Source of the DNA: Methylobacterium sp. NMS14P
Lineage (GTDB): Bacteria; Pseudomonadota; Alphaproteobacteria; Rhizobiales; Beijerinckiaceae
Length of the DNA: 64,000 nt
Direction of reading: 5' to 3'
NCBI RefSeq assembly: GCF_028583545.1
Contig: NZ_CP087106.1
Location: 3,704,501 to 3,768,500, forward strand
Positions 37,454 through 46,234 of the stretch are shown piece after piece. Under the pieces are notes generated by a model, which worked only from the letters and a program-made list of their open reading frames with translations, had not been told where the DNA came from and did no database searches. Within the stretch, counting starts at the first letter, position 1. Each line of letters opens with the position of its first letter. The translations under genes were made by a program, and so were the position numbers.

Positions 37454-38410
37454 ATGCCCCTGACCCGTCGCGCCCTCGTCTCCGGCCTGTCGGCGTCCGC
37501 CCTCGTCGGGCTGCCCCGCGCTGCCGGCGCGGCCGGCACGCTGCGCATCGGCTACCAGCGCTCCTCGACGCTGATCGCCCTGCTCCGTCAGGACGGCGGC
37601 CTGGAACGCGCGCTCGCGCCGCTCGGCACCGGCGTGACCTGGCACGAATTCACCAGCGGCCTGCCGATCATGGAGGCGCTCAATGCCGGACAGATCGACG
37701 TGTCGGCCGACGTCGCCGACACGGTCCCGATCTTCGCTCAGGCCGCCGGAGCCCGGATCAGCTACATCGCGCAGGAGGCGGCCTCCCCGGAGGCGCAGGC
37801 CATCCTCGTCTCGGCGGACGCACCGGCGAAGTCGGTGGCCGACCTGCGCGGCCGCCGGGTCGCGGTGACCAAGGGTGCGGGCAGCCACTACCTGCTCCTG
37901 GCGGCCCTCGGCGAGGCGGGCCTGACCTTCAAGGACATCACCCCGGCCTACCTGACACCGGCCGACGGGCGTGCCGCCCTGGCCAGCGGCGGGGTCGAGG
38001 CGTGGGTCGCGTGGGACCCCTTCCTCTCCGCCGCCCGGCAACAATCGGGCGCGCGGGTGCTGCGCGACGGGGCCGGCCTCTCACTGTACAAGCGCTACTA
38101 TCTCGCGGCCGACCCCTACGTCGCGGCCAACGGCCCCGTATTGGCGGCCTTGTTCGACCGGCTCGCCGAGACCGGGAACTGGGTGAAGGCCAACCCGGCC
38201 GAGGCGGCAGCCCGCCTCGCGCCCCTGTGGAAGATCGAGCCGGAGGTGGTCCTGCGCGCCAACGCGCGCCGCAGCTACCGGGTCGAGCCGGTCACCCGCA
38301 CCGGGCTCTCGGAGCAGCAGAAGATCGCCGACGCCTTCCGCGCCGAGGGGCTCCTGCCCCGGGCCGTCGACACGGCAGCGCTCGGCATCTGGACGCCGCC
38401 GGGCCGCTGA
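37454..38410 (+). CDS. Second sulfonate-type ABC substrate-binding protein (SsuA family)
   Basis: A 318-residue periplasmic binding protein with an export signal (MPLTRRALVSGLSASALVGL to AAGAAG). Mature text TLRIGYQRSSTLIALLRQDG, WHEFTSGLPIMEALNAGQID, VSADVADTVPIFAQAAGARI and VADLRGRRVAVTKGAGSHYL is typical of aliphatic-sulfonate binding proteins. It differs clearly from the first binding protein of the cluster, so the system may accept two ligands through one permease. It lies 39 bases after the ATPase gene and converges with the RND pump. Confidence 0.93.
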   Translation: MPLTRRALVSGLSASALVGLPRAAGAAGTLRIGYQRSSTLIALLRQDGGLERALAPLGTGVTWHEFTSGLPIMEALNAGQIDVSADVADTVPIFAQAAGARISYIAQEAASPEAQAILVSADAPAKSVADLRGRRVAVTKGAGSHYLLLAALGEAGLTFKDITPAYLTPADGRAALASGGVEAWVAWDPFLSAARQQSGARVLRDGAGLSLYKRYYLAADPYVAANGPVLAALFDRLAETGNWVKANPAEAAARLAPLWKIEPEVVLRANARRSYRVEPVTRTGLSEQQKIADAFRAEGLLPRAVDTAALGIWTPPGR

Positions 38411-38430
38411 GCGGCCGCAGCCGAACCTGT

Positions 38431-41400
38431 TCAGGACCCGATCGCGGTCAGCTCCAGATCCGCGGGGTCCGCGCGCCGGAAACGCGCGTACCGCAGCGCC
38501 ATCACCGGCAGGATCAGCAGGTTCAGCACCGTCGAGGTGACGAGGCCGCCGAGGATCACCAGGGCCATCGGGCCCTCGATCTCGCGGCCGGGCTCCCCGG
38601 CGCCGAGCGCCAGCGGCAGCAGCCCGAGGCCCGTGACCAGGGAGGTCATCAGGATCGGCACCATCCGGTCCGCCGCGCCCTCCGCCGCCGTGGCGGCGTC
38701 CCAGGCGCGCCCGTCCCGGGTGACCATCTGCTCGTAATGGGCGATCATCATCACGCTGTTGCGCAACGAGATGCCCGACAGGGTCACGAAGCCGACGATC
38801 GAGCCCAGCGACAGCACCCCGCCGGTGAGCGCCGCGGCCGCGACGCCGCCCACGAAGGCGAAGGGCAGGTTGACCAGGACCAGGAGCAGGTTCGCCGCGG
38901 AGCCGGTGACGATCGCCAGGAGCACCACGATGCCGAAGCCGGCCATCCCGGCATGGACCAGCAGGTCGCGGCGGGCGGCCGCCTGCGCCTCGGCGGCCCC
39001 CGAGAAGGTGACGTAGACGCCCTCCGGCAGCCGCACCTCGCGGGCGATCTTGCGCTTGGCCGCCGCCACGAAGCCGGCCACGTCGCGGTCGGCGACGTTG
39101 GCCGTCACCGCCTGCACCCGCTGCGCGCCGAGATGCTGGACCTGGTAGCGCCCCGCGCTCTCGTAGACGTCGGCGACCTGGGACAGCCGGACGTAGCGCC
39201 CGCCGGGCGTCCGCAGGGGCAGGTCGCCCACCGCGCTGAGGCGATCCCGCACGCGCGCGTCGAGGATCACCAGCACGTTGAACACGGCGTTGCCGCGGTA
39301 GGTCTGGCCGACCGTGTCGCCCTGGTAGGCGGTGCGCACCGCCTCCAGCACCTCCACGGGATCGAGTCCCCAGTGCCGGAGATCCACCGGGCGCAGCGCG
39401 ACCGTGACCTGCGGCAGCCCGGCCGGCGAGGCCTGCTGGACATCCCGGGCGCCCTTCACCTCCGAGAGCTCCTGCGCGACCGAACGGGCCGCGGCCTCGA
39501 TCCGGTCGAGGTCGCTGCCGACGACGTTGACGACGACCGGGGCGGTGAAGCCCGAGACCGTCTCCTCGATGCGCTCGGTGAGGAAGGTCTTGAGCGAGAA
39601 GGCCGCCCCCGGGAAGCCGGCGATCAGTTGCCGGATACCGGCCTCGACCCGCCGCTGGGCGGCGCCGTCGAGGCCGGGCTCCAGATCGATGTGGATCTCG
39701 CTGTAGTGCGGCCCGGCGGTATCCTCGGCGGCCTCGGCCCGCCCGATCTGCGCCGCCACGGCGCGCACCCCCGGGATCTCCTTCAGGTCGCCGGTGATCA
39801 GCGTCCCGAGCCGCTGCGATTCCTGCAGGGAGGTGCCGGGTATGGCCACCATGTGCAGGATCATGTGCCCCTCCTTCAGGTCGGGGAGGAACACCGCGCC
39901 GAGGGTCGGCAGGATGGCGGCCCCCGCGAGGGTGACCAGCAGGGCGCCCGCCATGGCGATCCGCGGCACCCGGCCGATCCCGGCGAGCAACCGAAGATAG
40001 GCGGCGCGGCTCCAGCGCACCACGGGCGGGTCGGGCGGCGCCGCGCCCGCGTCGCGCGCCGTCCGGCCCCCGAGGAGCAGGAGCGCCAGGGCCGGCGTGA
40101 CCGTGAGCGCGACGAGGAGCGAGGCGACGACGGCCGCGATGTAGGCGAGCGCCAGCGGCCCGAACAGCCGGCCGGCGACGCCGGTCAGCGCCAGGACCGG
40201 CAGGAACATCAGGATCACCGCGAGGGTCGCGTAGGCGACCGAGGTCCGCACCTCCAGCATCGCGGCCAGCACCACGCGCGGCACGTCGCGCCGTCCGCAC
40301 CGCGCCTCCCGCAACCGGCGCGCGACGTTCTCGACGCCGATGACCGCGTCGTCGACCACCTCGCCGATGGCCAGGGCCAGCCCGCCGAGTGTCATCGTGT
40401 TGAGGCTCTCGCCCCAGGCCTGGAGGGCGAGCGCGGCGGCGATCAGCGACAGCGGGATCGCCGTCGCGCTGATCAGCGCCGCCCGCCAGTCCGCCAGGAA
40501 GATCAGGAGCACGATCACAACCAGCACGCCGCCCAGCGCCAGCGCCTGGATGACGTTGCCGGTGGCGACGTCCACGAAGTTCGCCGGCCGGAACAGGTCG
40601 GCCCGCAGGCTCACGCCCTCGCGCTGCAGGACCGGGCGCAACTCGTCCAGGGCCGCCTCCAGTCGGGCGGTCACGGCGCGGGTATCGACGCTCGCCTGGG
40701 CGCCGACCATCAGCAGCACGCCGGGCTTGCCGTCCACGAGGGCCGCGCTGATCGCCGGCTCGGGCGCGGCCGTGACGGTCGCCACGTCCGAGAGGACCAC
40801 GCTCGCCCCGCCGTCGTTGTGGAGCACGATCTGCCCGAGCGCCTCCGGCGTGAGCGACTGCCCGTCGGTCCGGAGCAGGACACGCTGGTTCAGCGTGTCG
40901 ACGAAGCCCGCCCCGCGCACACCGGTCCCTTTCCGGGCGGCCGTCAGCACGTCGTTGAGGCCGATCTGGAAGCGGATCAGGTCGTCGGGTCGGACCTGGA
41001 CCTGCAGGGCGCGGACGCCCCCGCCGTAGATCGAGACCTGGGCGATGCCGGGCACCCCCTGGAGTCGCCGGCGCACGGTCCATTCCGCGACCTGGCGCAG
41101 GTCCATGGCGTCGCGGATCTCTGAGGTGAGCCCGACGAGGAGCACGGTCAGCGTCGAGGAGGTCAGCGGCGTCATGGCGGGCGCCGCCACCCCGTCCGGC
41201 ATGCGGCTGGCGAGCGCCGCCAGACGCTCGTTGACCCGCTGGCGGATCCGGTCGACGTCGCTGCCGGGCCGGAACGCGGCGGTGATCACCGACAGGCCCT
41301 GGATGGAGGTGGAGCGCAGGGTCTCCAGGCCCGGAAGGCCGCCGACCGCCACCTCTACGGGCTGCGTGACCAGCACCTCGACCTGCTCCGAATCGAGGCC

Positions 41401-41598
41401 CGGCGCCTCGGTCTGGATCGTGACGGTCGGCGGCGCGAATTCCGGGAACACGTCGTAGCGCGCGCCCGTGAGGGCGTAGAGGCCGAACACCAGGACCGCG
41501 CAGGCCAGCGCCAGGACCACCCTGGGCAACCGAACGGCGAAGCCGACGAGGGCCGCCTGCGGACCGCCGCGGCCGGCGGCAGCGGGAGGCTCAGTCAT
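38431..41598 (-). CDS. Heavy-metal-type RND efflux pump inner-membrane subunit (CusA/CzcA-like)
   Basis: A 1055-residue proton-driven transporter of the HME-RND group, with twelve helices and two large periplasmic loops. Visible blocks: DVFPEFAPPTVTIQTEAPGL, LDSEQVEVLVTQPVE, GLPGLETLRSTSIQGLSVIT, the proton-relay helix GEVVDDAVIGVENVARRLRE, LLFLADWRAALISATAIPLS-like text near residue 365, and the C-terminal GISLRNSVMMIAHYEQMV. It should export metal ions or organic compounds across the envelope with the adaptor encoded just upstream (8-base overlap). No TolC-type outer-membrane gene is adjacent. The substrate class is set by family only; related pumps of this length exist without metal-binding methionine clusters. 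Confidence 0.9.
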   Translation of the reverse strand: MTEPPAAAGRGGPQAALVGFAVRLPRVVLALACAVLVFGLYALTGARYDVFPEFAPPTVTIQTEAPGLDSEQVEVLVTQPVEVAVGGLPGLETLRSTSIQGLSVITAAFRPGSDVDRIRQRVNERLAALASRMPDGVAAPAMTPLTSSTLTVLLVGLTSEIRDAMDLRQVAEWTVRRRLQGVPGIAQVSIYGGGVRALQVQVRPDDLIRFQIGLNDVLTAARKGTGVRGAGFVDTLNQRVLLRTDGQSLTPEALGQIVLHNDGGASVVLSDVATVTAAPEPAISAALVDGKPGVLLMVGAQASVDTRAVTARLEAALDELRPVLQREGVSLRADLFRPANFVDVATGNVIQALALGGVLVVIVLLIFLADWRAALISATAIPLSLIAAALALQAWGESLNTMTLGGLALAIGEVVDDAVIGVENVARRLREARCGRRDVPRVVLAAMLEVRTSVAYATLAVILMFLPVLALTGVAGRLFGPLALAYIAAVVASLLVALTVTPALALLLLGGRTARDAGAAPPDPPVVRWSRAAYLRLLAGIGRVPRIAMAGALLVTLAGAAILPTLGAVFLPDLKEGHMILHMVAIPGTSLQESQRLGTLITGDLKEIPGVRAVAAQIGRAEAAEDTAGPHYSEIHIDLEPGLDGAAQRRVEAGIRQLIAGFPGAAFSLKTFLTERIEETVSGFTAPVVVNVVGSDLDRIEAAARSVAQELSEVKGARDVQQASPAGLPQVTVALRPVDLRHWGLDPVEVLEAVRTAYQGDTVGQTYRGNAVFNVLVILDARVRDRLSAVGDLPLRTPGGRYVRLSQVADVYESAGRYQVQHLGAQRVQAVTANVADRDVAGFVAAAKRKIAREVRLPEGVYVTFSGAAEAQAAARRDLLVHAGMAGFGIVVLLAIVTGSAANLLLVLVNLPFAFVGGVAAAALTGGVLSLGSIVGFVTLSGISLRNSVMMIAHYEQMVTRDGRAWDAATAAEGAADRMVPILMTSLVTGLGLLPLALGAGEPGREIEGPMALVILGGLVTSTVLNLLILPVMALRYARFRRADPADLELTAIGS

Positions 41599-42700
41599 CG
41601 TCGTCGCCCACGACGCGGATGCGGCTCTTCATCTCCTCCGAGAGCAGGGCCTGCGCGCCCCGCAGCACGATCTCGCTGCCGTCCGGCAGATCCTCGACCA
41701 CGAAGGCGTCGGCCGACATCGGCGCGTCCGGCCGGACCGGATGACGCACGAAGGCGCCGTCGCCGGTCCCGCGATACACCCAGGTGCCGCCCTCGCCGTG
41801 GACGACGGCGTCCTCCGGCACGAGGACGCCCTTCACCGCCCGCGGCGCCGGCAGGAACGCCATCGTGCTGGTCCCGGGCAGGAGGCCGCTGTCGCCGGTG
41901 ACGAGATAGAAGAAGCTCTGCCCCTGGATCCGCGGATCGGTCCGCGTCGCCGCCGAGACCAGCCGCAGGGCGACCCGCTCGCTCTGCGGCGGCACCTCGG
42001 CGAAGGCGGCCTGCGGCGCCTCCGGCAGGGTCTCCCCCGGCGGCAACGTCACCTGCATCAGGAAGTCGGTCCGCTCGATCAGGCGGGTCACCAGCGGCGA
42101 CCGCTCGATGATCGCCTTGCCGAGCACCGATCCCCATTCCTGGCGCGCGGTCGCCGCGAGGGTGCGCAACTGCGACTCCGCCACCGTGACCGACGCCTGA
42201 TCGGTCAGGAGCGTGCCCTCGACGGTCTCGATCTGCGCCACCGCCACCACGCCGGCGCCGAGGGTTCGCGCGCGGCGGGCGGCGCTGGCCGAGACCTCGA
42301 CCCGGGCGCGGGCCGTCTGGAGCGCCGCCACGGCGCCCGCGTAGCTGTTGGTCAGCTCGGTGATGCGGGCGAGCTCGAGGACGCTGCCGTAGGCGGTCAA
42401 TTCCTGTCGGTGAAGGGTGGCGGGCCGCGCCTCGGCGACGAGACCGATCCGCGCGCGCTCGGCCGGCGTCAGCCGGACCAGGGTCCGGCCGTCCTCGATG
42501 GCGGTGCGCGCTGCCGGGAGCTGCGCGCCTGTGGACGAATCGTCCCGCCGTTCGGGGATCAGCGCCGCCACGCGCGCCCGCACCGTCGCGACCATCGGGC
42601 CTACATCGGCGCGAATGCGTTCGCCGGTCGGCGTGAGCGCGAGGCCGGCCGCCGCCAGCAGGATCCCTCCGATGAGCAGCAGCGCCCGGCGACCACCCAC
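41591..42700 (-). CDS. RND efflux periplasmic adaptor (membrane fusion protein)
   Basis: A 369-residue adaptor anchored by an N-terminal hydrophobic segment (RALLLIGGILLAAAGLALTP). The barrel and lipoyl-like part has LTAYGSVLELARITELTNSY; the helical hairpin AGAVAALQTARARVEVSASA and LLTDQASVTVAESQLRTLAA follows. The beta-barrel and membrane-proximal domains end with VLVPEDAVVHGEGGTWVYRG and an acidic tail GDDDD. It links the RND pump to an outer-membrane channel encoded elsewhere. Its last codons overlap the start of the pump gene. Confidence 0.88.
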   Translation of the reverse strand: MGGRRALLLIGGILLAAAGLALTPTGERIRADVGPMVATVRARVAALIPERRDDSSTGAQLPAARTAIEDGRTLVRLTPAERARIGLVAEARPATLHRQELTAYGSVLELARITELTNSYAGAVAALQTARARVEVSASAARRARTLGAGVVAVAQIETVEGTLLTDQASVTVAESQLRTLAATARQEWGSVLGKAIIERSPLVTRLIERTDFLMQVTLPPGETLPEAPQAAFAEVPPQSERVALRLVSAATRTDPRIQGQSFFYLVTGDSGLLPGTSTMAFLPAPRAVKGVLVPEDAVVHGEGGTWVYRGTGDGAFVRHPVRPDAPMSADAFVVEDLPDGSEIVLRGAQALLSEEMKSRIRVVGDDDD

Positions 42701-42831
42701 GTCGCGATCCTCCCCCTGGCCCGATTGCCGAATCTACCCGGTTTCGATGCCAAATACACCCGAAAGCGACCGACTCAAACCGTCACGCTCGGGTCTGCCT
42801 GTGGGTCGGACCGGCACCCGGGCAGAAACGC

Positions 42832-42863
42832 GAAAGCCCGCCTCGACGGTGCGAGGCGGGCTT
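42832..42863 (-). terminator. Intrinsic terminator after the secreted repeat-protein gene
   Basis: A perfect 10-base stem (GCCCGCCTCG with CGAGGCGGGC) and a 6-base loop; on the minus strand it is followed by TTT. It sits 29 bases after the stop of the leftward secreted-protein gene and ahead of the RND adaptor gene, so it separates the two units. Confidence 0.75.
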
Positions 42864-42891
42864 CCGATGTGCTCGGACGGATCGGGTCAGA

Positions 42892-43290
42892 TCAGCAATC
42901 GTCGCCGGATACCGGAGCGGTCTGCCGATCGGCGGCCGCCTTGTTCATGGCGCCGACCGTGCCCGGCGAGGCCGGCTGCTGGCCACCCGCCAGGTTCGCG
43001 GCACCCGGGTCGCTCGAGTTCGCCTTGGAGCCGGCGTCGGTCTGCGCCTGGCGATCCGCCGTCTGCGTGGCGCCGGCATTGTTCATGGCGCCGACCGTGC
43101 CCGGCGAGGCTGGCTGATTGCCGCCGGCGAGGTTCTTGCTCGACTTGTCGACGTCGGAGCTCTTGGGATTCGAAGCCTGCTGATCGGGGGTCTTCGGCTT
43201 TGTGGTTCCGGTGTTGCACGGGGCCGCGAGGGCAGGACCGGCAACGAGGGCCAGAAGCGCAACGGCGCCGGACAGACGAGAGACCTTCAT
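42892..43290 (-). CDS. Secreted small protein with a duplicated NLAGG-QPASPGTVGAMN unit
   Basis: A 132-residue exported protein. GGAGGAG lies just ahead of the ATG at 43290. A signal peptide (LSGAVALLALVAGPALAAPC) is followed by a polar, disordered Lys/Asp/Ser/Thr-rich region and two copies of NLAGG[NQ]QPASPGTVGAMN, each followed by an Ala/Thr/Asp-rich linker. There are two cysteines, one right after the signal and one at the very C-terminus, which could form a disulfide. The motif looks like one repeated in short secreted proteins of related bacteria, but no function is assigned. It has its own terminator at 42832-42863. Confidence 0.75.
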   Translation of the reverse strand: MKVSRLSGAVALLALVAGPALAAPCNTGTTKPKTPDQQASNPKSSDVDKSSKNLAGGNQPASPGTVGAMNNAGATQTADRQAQTDAGSKANSSDPGAANLAGGQQPASPGTVGAMNKAAADRQTAPVSGDDC

Positions 43291-43841
43291 CAAACGCTCC
43301 TCCAGGATTTATCGAATTCCCAAGTGCCTAATCGTCCCATCAGTTCCGACAGGATTCCCTAGTTCTTCGAAAAGCCTCGGTCCGATCCCGCGATTTCGGA
43401 TCTTTGGACGGGGTTAGATCGTATGAAAGCAGACAGTGTCCGCCCGGGCACGGCAGGTTCGACGGCGCGGCGATGTCGGGGTGCGGCATCTTATCCCGCC
43501 AAGTCCGTGGCTGCTGGAGCGTGCCGCACCGCGACCTTCCCGGCCCGCGCGGTAGGCGCGCCGCCGCTACCTCGTTTGGTCGAGTTCTGAGTCCGGACTG
43601 CCCCGGCTAGCGTCGACTCGCGAGGGGGCGTGTCCGCGGCAGCCTCGAGCGGTGTCCGACCGCAGGGCGGACGGGACACTGCCTCACCCCGGGCGTCCGA
43701 GATCGAGCGATGGCGTTTCCACGAGACTTGGCGAGCCTTGGACCCGGCCATGCGAGCAGCCTCGCCTGGTCGCCGCTCGGGCCGTACGGGGCGGATCGGC
43801 GCTGGGCGGGTGGCAGGGAGACAGGTGAAGGCGCAGACGCC
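43291..43841. other. Intergenic region left of the polysaccharide locus
   Basis: 551 bases between divergent genes. The first 130 bases are more AT-rich and should hold the promoter of the secreted repeat protein. Frames in the rest run antisense to each other without recognisable products. The promoter of the polymerase pseudogene is expected near its right end. Confidence 0.5.
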
Positions 43842-45032
43842 ATGCCACGGCTCGGCGTGGCCGCCGCGGCGTGGATCGTCCTGTTCCTCTTCGCCCCGGT
43901 GGTCGGCGAGCAGATCAAGCTGCCGGGTGTCGACAAGGCGATCTGGATCGGCAGCGACCTGATCGCCTTCGCGTTCCTGGTCATGCGCCGCGACCTTGCC
44001 GCGACCCTGTTCGGCAGCCGTCTGCTGCTACTCAGCTAGCCGCTCCTCGCGATCGCCTCCGCCCTCTGGTCCCTGACGCCCGGCCTCTCGGCCTATCACG
44101 GGCTCCAGCTGCTCGCGACGATCGTGACCGGCATCACCCTGCGGACGACGATGGGTCTGTCCCGGCTGGTAAGGATCGTATTCCTAGGTCTGCTGGCGGG
44201 ACAGCTCCTGTCGGTCATTCTCACGGTGGCGGCGCCCGGCCTGACGCGCGGGACGGACGGCAACTGGTCCGGGATCTACTCGCATAAGAACGTCCTCGGA
44301 TCCCTGGCGAGCCTCCAGATCCTCTGCGCGGCCTGCCTGTTCCTGCAAGGCTGGAACCGTCTCCTGATCGCGTTCGGCTTCTGCCTGGCCTTGGCGCTCC
44401 TCCTAGCGACGCGCTCGGCCACGGCCCTGGTGGCGGCCACCGCAGGGCTGATGCCGCTCGCCGCGATCTTCGCGTGGCGGCAGGGCAAGCATGTGACGGG
44501 CTTCTGCCTCGGCATCGCCATCGCCCTGGCGGGCGTCGGTATCCTCCTCGTCGTCGCGCGGGGCGCCGACATCTCGGCGAGCGTTCTGTCGGATCTCGGC
44601 AAGGACACCACGCTGACCGGCCGCACCATCCTCTGGCGGTTCGGGCTCGACCAGTTCTGGCGGGAGCCGCTCATCGGCATCGGCTACAAGGCCTACTGGG
44701 AGAGCCCGCTCACCACGGCCGCCTACCTGCACTTCATCACGAAGCAGAAGCTGTGGTTCTTCCACAACAACTTCATCGACGCCGCCGTCGCGTTCGGGAT
44801 CGTAGGCGTCGTCCTCTTCACGGTCGCGCTGCTCGATACCGCACGCCGGGTGATCGCCCATTTCGCGCGCTCCTCCGGCTACGTGGAAGCTTGGCCGATC
44901 CTGTTCATGAGCCAGCTCTTCGTCCTGGTCTGTTTCGAGTGCCCGCTCCTCGTCAATCACGGCCTCCACCAGCTCCTGCTGGCGGCGATCCTGCCCGTGG
45001 TGCGGTCGCCGACCGCGGACGGGAACGACTAG
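43842..45032 (+). pseudogene. O-antigen ligase/ExoQ-like polysaccharide polymerase, broken by an in-frame TAG
   Basis: A 396-codon reading frame with one internal stop, TAG at 44037-44039, after codon 65. Before it are a start MPRLGVAAAAWIVLFLFAPV, the periplasmic loop GEQIKLPGVDKAIWIGSDLI and LLLLS; after it the frame resumes at once with PLLAIASALWSLTPGLSAYH. The downstream part shows family hallmarks: GIYSHKNVLGSLASL, LTGRTILWRFGLDQFW and FFHNNFIDAAVAFGIVGVVL, with about nine helices. A tryptophan (TGG) at the stop would restore a normal sequence, so this looks like a single G-to-A change. Intact, it would polymerise or ligate undecaprenyl-linked polysaccharide. A start at 44124 could give a truncated product without the first helices. 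Confidence 0.8.
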
Positions 45033-45184
45033 GTCGCCCGCGACTGACCCCACAGGCCTGAGCGGCGTCCGGACCTCGACGGGGCTCCGAACGCGCGGCT
45101 TCGGAGGTCTCGACCGGGACGGATCGTGACCGCCCGCCGCGATCGCCGCGGCCGGCCCGACAGGCCCAATCAGAGGTGACTGCG

Positions 45185-45911
45185 ATGTATTGCTGCGGGA
45201 TCTCCCTGCGCCGGTTCCACGAACGGTACGCCTACTTGTCCCAGCACCTCGCCGCGGTGTGGGGGCCGAACTGCGAGATCACGGGCTTCGAGGGCCCTGT
45301 GCCGGATCCGAACGCCCCGTTCCAGCCCGACCTGACGGCCGGTCAGATCGGGTGCGCGATGTCCCACATGAGCGCCTACGAGCGGATGATCGCGCTCGAC
45401 CTGCCGCACGCGCTCATCGTCGAGGATGAAGTCATCCTGCCGCCGCAGATCCATCAGATCGTGGCCGGCATCGAGGCCACGCTGCGACCCGGCGACGTCG
45501 TCCTGCTCTTCAACTGGACCGAGACGGTCGGGCCGTTCAGCACGGTGGACGCCGTGACCGTCGGCGAACACCGGTTGTGCCTGCCCATGGACATGAGCAG
45601 CCTCGGGACGACAGGGGCCTACGTCATCACCCGGTCGGCGGCCGAGGGGGATCCTGCGCGCGAACCGGCCGGTCGCGGTGACGTCGGACAACTGGAGCTA
45701 CTTCTTCGAGCGCGACGCAATAACGCGCGGTCGCGCGCTCCTGCCGAACGCCGTCTCGCGCAAGCCCTTCGAGTCGACCATCTTCACGTCCCGCTCCAAG
45801 ATCATGGCCTTCCTGAAGGGCAGTCCCCTCCTCAGGCCGCTGTTCACCGCGCGACGCCGCGTCCTGGAGGAGCGGATCGCCTCCAGGACGCTGTTCGTCG
45901 ACGAGACCTAA
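45185..45911 (+). pseudogene. Family 25 glycosyltransferase broken by a +1 frameshift
   Basis: The N-terminal part (MYCCGISLRRFHERYAYL, LTAGQIGCAMSHMSAYERMI, HALIVEDEVILPP) has the GT25 fold, with a Glu-Asp-Glu in place of the usual Glu-Asp-Asp metal motif. Family text stops at ITRSAAEG near 45646. In the +2 frame it resumes as VTSDNWSYFFERDAITRGRA and continues to the stop at 45911. Removing one G from the run of five at 45646-45650 joins the halves as AAEGILRANRPVAVTSDNWS. The enzyme would add a sugar to lipopolysaccharide or exopolysaccharide. AGAGGTG lies ahead of the ATG; a GTG at 45176 is another start. A homopolymer sequencing error is possible. Confidence 0.82.
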
Positions 45912-46234
45912 CCCCTCGCCGGACAGGCGCCGCGCTGACGACCGTCCCGCCGCGACGCGGCGGGGGAGCCCGGGGCCGGGACGGTCGGGGTAGCCGAAAG
46001 GCGTAGGGGCGATCGCCCTCTTTGCAGCCTCTCACGCCCCCGTGCAGTGCCAAGCTCTCCGGCGAGGCAGGAACCCGGCGCGGCAGGACACTTCCGCGGC
46101 GGGTCCTCCTCGAGACGCCCGCATGACGGCGGAACCCGTACGGCCGCTGGCCGCCCCGTCGTCGCGGGCCCTTGAGGATGAGAGGTCGTCGCTGCGCGCA
46201 GCGGCGATCGCACCAGCGCGGCGGAAGACAGACG
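45912..46234. other. Intergenic region with a nested inverted repeat
   Basis: 323 bases between the GT25 pseudogene and the HTTM-like gene. The left end holds the nested hairpin listed separately (45940-45986). The rest has no supported gene; the HTTM-like gene's ribosome site is at its right edge. Confidence 0.5.
45940..45986. repeat. Nested inverted repeat
   Basis: Outer arms GACCGTCCC (45940-45948) and GGGACGGTC (45978-45986) match perfectly. Inside the left part CCCGCCGC-GAC-GCGGCGGG (45946-45964) is a second perfect hairpin that competes with the outer one. It lies 28 bases past the stop of the GT25 pseudogene and lacks a T-run. It may be a factor-independent terminator of unusual form or a repetitive palindrome. 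Confidence 0.65.

Noticed and set aside
38403..38418. GC palindrome over the stop codon of the second binding protein as a terminator
   Set aside because: The stem overlaps the stop codon and no T-run follows, so it is not distinguishable from chance in this GC-rich sequence.
38002..41124. A 1040-codon frame antisense to the RND pump
   Set aside because: It is a shadow made by high GC3: repetitive Arg/Ala/Gly/Asp text, no domains, and the opposite strand encodes an intact RND pump.
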